This document shows positions 4,648-7,287 of a stretch of 7,287 nt of DNA, piece after piece. Positions within the stretch are counted from its first letter, which is position 1. Every line of letters begins with the position of its first letter. Both the position numbers and the translations under genes were made by a program. The notes below the pieces were generated by a model that worked only from the letters and a program-made list of their open reading frames with translations, was not told where the DNA came from and did not search any database. Origin of the DNA: Candidatus Poseidoniaceae archaeon (GTDB lineage Archaea > Thermoplasmatota > Poseidoniia > Poseidoniales > Poseidoniaceae); contig JAQXFJ010000301.1 in the NCBI GenBank assembly GCA_029250385.1, positions 1-7,287 on the forward strand. The letters run 5' to 3'.

Positions 4648-7287
4648 TCAAGATTCAAAGGTCCATCCGCAGGATGCACAAGTTATGGCATCAGCAGGAG
4701 TATTTGCTGAACATACTGGGCAAACTTTTTCCTGTGATTCACCAGTTTCTTGCTCCGCATTTTCTACTTCTTCTTCACCATCTTCTTCTGATGAATCTGT
4801 AGTCCATGCTTTTGCAGCGTCTTCAAGTTCTGCCTTCTTTAAGTATCCATTATCATCATGGTCAAAGTTAATTGCATGTGCGACAAAGGCATCACGATCT
4901 TCAACACTAATCTCGTGAGATTCCATTACTCTAAGCAAAACGTCTTCTCGCCATGTGACTGTTGGTGCAGCATCTGCTATTTCCTCTTCGCTTGTAACTT
5001 CAGAAGATTCAACCTCTTCAGTGACCTCTTCAGCGATTTCCTCAGGAGCGGCTTCAGGAAGTTCATCAGATTCTATTTCATCGCCAAAGTGTACGCCATG
5101 GAATTTGTTTAAGATATCGCCATCAACTTCTCCGCTTCCCTTGATTTCAAAGCAAACTTCAATCCGTTCACCTTTACCAACCATTGGGACCATCCAACTT
5201 GCTTGAACCCCAAGGTCATTATCTTCAGTTGTCATTTCACAATCATCACGCTTACCAGATGCCCCTTTTATGTACCAATCTTTAATCTCAAAGTTAGTAG
5301 GTATGACATCGTTGATGTATATGTCTTGTAGAGCAGTATCACCATTGTTTTCGAACAAAATCAATACCTCATAGCGACCTTTGCCACCTAGAGGTATTGC
5401 TTGCTTACCAGCTGAGAAATCTCTTCTGTTGTGTATTACCTTGATAGATGGTGGTGATGCACAATCTCGGCCACAAACTGGACCAAATCTCTCAGCGCTA
5501 AATTCAGCTCTTAGTGGTGCAACAACTTTCTTGTTTTCTGGTGATGGGTCAGGAGCAATTAAGTCATAGGATATTGCGATTTCTTCTCCAGGTGCAAGGC
5601 CCAAAGGACCTCTAGTTCCGATAGTCATGGTTAGAGTATGTCCGTCGCCATCTGGTGATCGATATTCTTTCTCAAGAGTTATTCCACTACTGATTTCTGC
5701 TTTGTATTGATCAGCCTCTAATTCGGTTCCAGCAACTGATATTTTCATGGACTCTAAATCTGGTGCTTCAAACAATCCTGGTATATCATCAGTAATACGC
5801 ATTAGATTAATTGTAGCGGAACCTTTGTTAATTAGGGTAATTGATGATTTCACTTTCTGATTCCTGTAAGATCTAAGTCCAGATGTTGAATAACTCTTGT
5901 TGACTTCCGCTTCTAGTACATCGAAGACATTTTCTTCAAGTTTCATAGAACCTTCTGTTGAGCGGGCAGCGTGGGGCAGAATGGTATATGACAAGTCATA
6001 GGTAAAGTCTGGCTCAGAGTTTGCCACTACAGTTCTATCTTCCGACTCCCACTTTCCGTTTGGAAGAACGTCTTGTTCAACATCATGTATATCGAATAAT
6101 AATTCATTACTACCCTTCATTCTAACTTGTAGTTTAACCAAATCTACTGCAAATGAGGATCGATTTTCAAAAATAGTTTTACAAATCCAATTATCTGGTC
6201 TTTCATCTTCTCTGACTCTCATGTAAGTGAAACCTCGGCAGAAAGCATCTAGTTCTCTAAAGTTAAGATTTGACAATGTGGAATTGGCTGTGTAGGTTGC
6301 TGAAGCTGAACCTGCTTTGATAGTCTTAGTTCCAGTTACTGTGATTGACCCCTCAACAGACAGCACTTGCTTTTCACCAGCGCCAAGAGTTCCGATATTC
6401 CAAACCAAATTCTTGCCATCCATAGTTGCCATGTCTGTATTGTTAAACGAAACTTCGTCGGGAACAGGTCTTACAACCTCTACGTTTTCTAATGCCACGT
6501 TAGACATATTTTCCACTTCCAATTCTAAGGCAATTGGTCCACCTTGTGGTCCAAATGCAACAGATAATGATCTTTCTTGTGATCTTGCCGGATTAGTATC
6601 CAATCGCTCACGCAGAGCCATCATTCTCATGCCTTCAACTTTGTACTTCATGCTGTACTTTTTGCCTGCTTCAAGTTCATCAACAGAAACATGGTCTCCA
6701 CCTATATCGGTTGATTCAGCATTGTCAAGAATTACGTCAATATCATAAATCCTATCATCAACTGATGGATTATTAATTGTCAGTGTACCCTTTACGGATT
6801 GCTTTACAATTTCGCCGTCAGAGTTTAGGGTTGCACTTTCAATTTCATGCAAACTGCCCTCTAGTTTGTCGCCGGGTACTTTCTCAACATCATCTCTTGA
6901 ACGAATAGTTGCTCCCGCTTGCTCACCGCTTAGGTCATCAGGTGACATATTCTCCTGTACAGCTTCGCTTTCTGTCGCAGGAATGTCGGCTACTGGAGCC
7001 AATAGACGGTCAGCAGTTGAAGCATCAAGTGATGCCGTTTCTGTTACTGTATCTTCTGTCACATCGTTGTTAATTGGTGCAAGCAATAAGTCCGCTGGAG
7101 ATAATGCCGGTGCATCCATTGGAGGCATAGGTGGCATTTCAGGCGGCGCCGGTGGTGCATCCATTGGAGGCATAGGTGGCATTTTTGTTTCAAGAGGTCC
7201 ACTGAGTGCAGACATCAGTGGGTCGTTTTCAGGGGGTGCCGGCGGCGCATCCATAGGAGGCATAGGTGGCATTTCTGGAGCAGCCGG
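4648..7287 (-). CDS. Large multi-domain protein: Met/Pro repeats, DUF11-like domains, EF-hand, zinc ribbon (N-terminus outside window)
   Basis: The frame stays open to base 7287, so the start is missing; 879 residues are visible. Numbering here counts from the Met at 7272. Residues 1-55 are Met/Pro/Ala-rich repeats. At about 58-95 there are two similar pieces, SPADLLLAPI and STADRLLAPV. Between about 155 and 730 the chain looks like successive beta-sandwich domains of the DUF11/COG1361 type. The clearest is 246-330, with LEVENMSNVALENVEVVRPVP and LVWNIGTLGAGEKQVLSV; others are near 473-570 (ITLINKGSATINLMRITDDIP...LAPGEE) and 632-712 (LFENNGDTALQDIYINDVIP). An acidic Glu-rich linker (734-768) leads to an EF-hand whose loop D804-E815 (DHDDNGYLKKAE) has good calcium ligands at positions 1, 3, 5, 9 and 12. 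The protein ends with a Cys4 ribbon, CPVC-x10-CASC (C851-C868). No transmembrane helix is visible, so cellular location is open: DUF11-like domains are usually extracellular, zinc ribbons usually cytoplasmic. Function unknown; a scaffold or binding protein is only a guess. Confidence 0.85.
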   Translation of the reverse strand, partial: PAAPEMPPMPPMDAPPAPPENDPLMSALSGPLETKMPPMPPMDAPPAPPEMPPMPPMDAPALSPADLLLAPINNDVTEDTVTETASLDASTADRLLAPVADIPATESEAVQENMSPDDLSGEQAGATIRSRDDVEKVPGDKLEGSLHEIESATLNSDGEIVKQSVKGTLTINNPSVDDRIYDIDVILDNAESTDIGGDHVSVDELEAGKKYSMKYKVEGMRMMALRERLDTNPARSQERSLSVAFGPQGGPIALELEVENMSNVALENVEVVRPVPDEVSFNNTDMATMDGKNLVWNIGTLGAGEKQVLSVEGSITVTGTKTIKAGSASATYTANSTLSNLNFRELDAFCRGFTYMRVREDERPDNWICKTIFENRSSFAVDLVKLQVRMKGSNELLFDIHDVEQDVLPNGKWESEDRTVVANSEPDFTYDLSYTILPHAARSTEGSMKLEENVFDVLEAEVNKSYSTSGLRSYRNQKVKSSITLINKGSATINLMRITDDIPGLFEAPDLESMKISVAGTELEADQYKAEISSGITLEKEYRSPDGDGHTLTMTIGTRGPLGLAPGEEIAISYDLIAPDPSPENKKVVAPLRAEFSAERFGPVCGRDCASPPSIKVIHNRRDFSAGKQAIPLGGKGRYEVLILFENNGDTALQDIYINDVIPTNFEIKDWYIKGASGKRDDCEMTTEDNDLGVQASWMVPMVGKGERIEVCFEIKGSGEVDGDILNKFHGVHFGDEIESDELPEAAPEEIAEEVTEEVESSEVTSEEEIADAAPTVTWREDVLLRVMESHEISVEDRDAFVAHAINFDHDDNGYLKKAELEDAAKAWTTDSSEEDGEEEVENAEQETGESQEKVCPVCSANTPADAITCASCGWTFES
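7093..7272 (-). repeat. 15-residue (45-nt) Met/Pro coding repeat
   Basis: Four consecutive 45-nt units lie in register within the large minus-strand gene. Units 7228-7272 and 7138-7182 both encode MPPMPPMDAPPAPPE. Unit 7183-7227 keeps the 15-residue spacing but encodes unrelated NDPLMSALSGPLETK. Unit 7093-7137 matches only for its first ten residues (MPPMPPMDAP) and then becomes ALSPA. The two full copies share 40 of 45 bases by my count. Visible sequence before the first unit (PAAPE) resembles a repeat end, so the array probably continues beyond the window. Confidence 0.85.

Noticed and set aside
6317..6748. 143-aa open frame on the plus strand inside the large minus-strand gene
   Set aside because: It lies wholly antisense to a continuous coding frame with recognisable beta-sandwich motifs, and its translation is low-complexity Ser/Pro/Thr-rich, typical of antisense shadow.
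7093..7287. CRISPR-like array
   Set aside because: The 45-nt periodicity is an in-frame coding repeat with no unique spacers between conserved repeats, and it lies within a long open reading frame.

Overview
The window most likely comes from an archaeon. The strongest evidence is a tightly packed minus-strand run that encodes, in transcription order, an EMC3/DUF106-family (Oxa1-superfamily) membrane protein, an archaeal-type cytidylate kinase and the archaeal/eukaryotic-type pseudouridine synthase Cbf5 with a PUA domain. This trio is a familiar part of the archaeal secY-adk-DUF106-(eL34)-cmk-(eL14)-cbf5 neighbourhood. AT-rich DNA, acidic secreted Ig/CARDB proteins with a C-terminal membrane anchor, zinc ribbons appended to other proteins and the absence of eL34/eL14 genes between the trio suggest a Thermoplasmatota lineage such as Marine Group II (Poseidoniales). 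That last assignment is an inference from gene style, not a proof.

Layout: positions 1-1491 (+) hold the 3' part of a large cell-surface protein with beta-sandwich domains, a CARDB-like domain and a C-terminal transmembrane anchor. Positions 1492-1690 are a convergent intergenic region with T-tracts for both strands and a doubtful 21-codon ORF. Positions 1691-4120 (-) are the operon DUF106 > cmk > cbf5, with gaps of 2 nt and 1 nt between genes. Positions 4121-4227 are a 107-nt divergent promoter region with a 15-nt palindrome, AATATCAGTGATATT. Positions 4228-4647 (+) encode an unrecognised 139-aa protein. Positions 4648-7287 (-) hold all but the N-terminus of a large protein made of a Met/Pro-rich 15-residue repeat, several DUF11-like beta-sandwich domains, an acidic linker, one EF-hand and a C-terminal Cys4 zinc ribbon.

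How the genes relate: Cbf5 (rRNA pseudouridylation), Cmk (CMP/dCMP to the diphosphate) and the DUF106 insertase are housekeeping functions probably transcribed together from the 4121-4227 region. The 139-aa gene diverges from the same region and runs stop-to-stop into the large repeat protein. No tRNA, rRNA, CRISPR array, insertion sequence or integrase was seen. I see no convincing new defence or mobile system. The least explained elements are the large EF-hand/zinc-ribbon protein and the 139-aa orphan.
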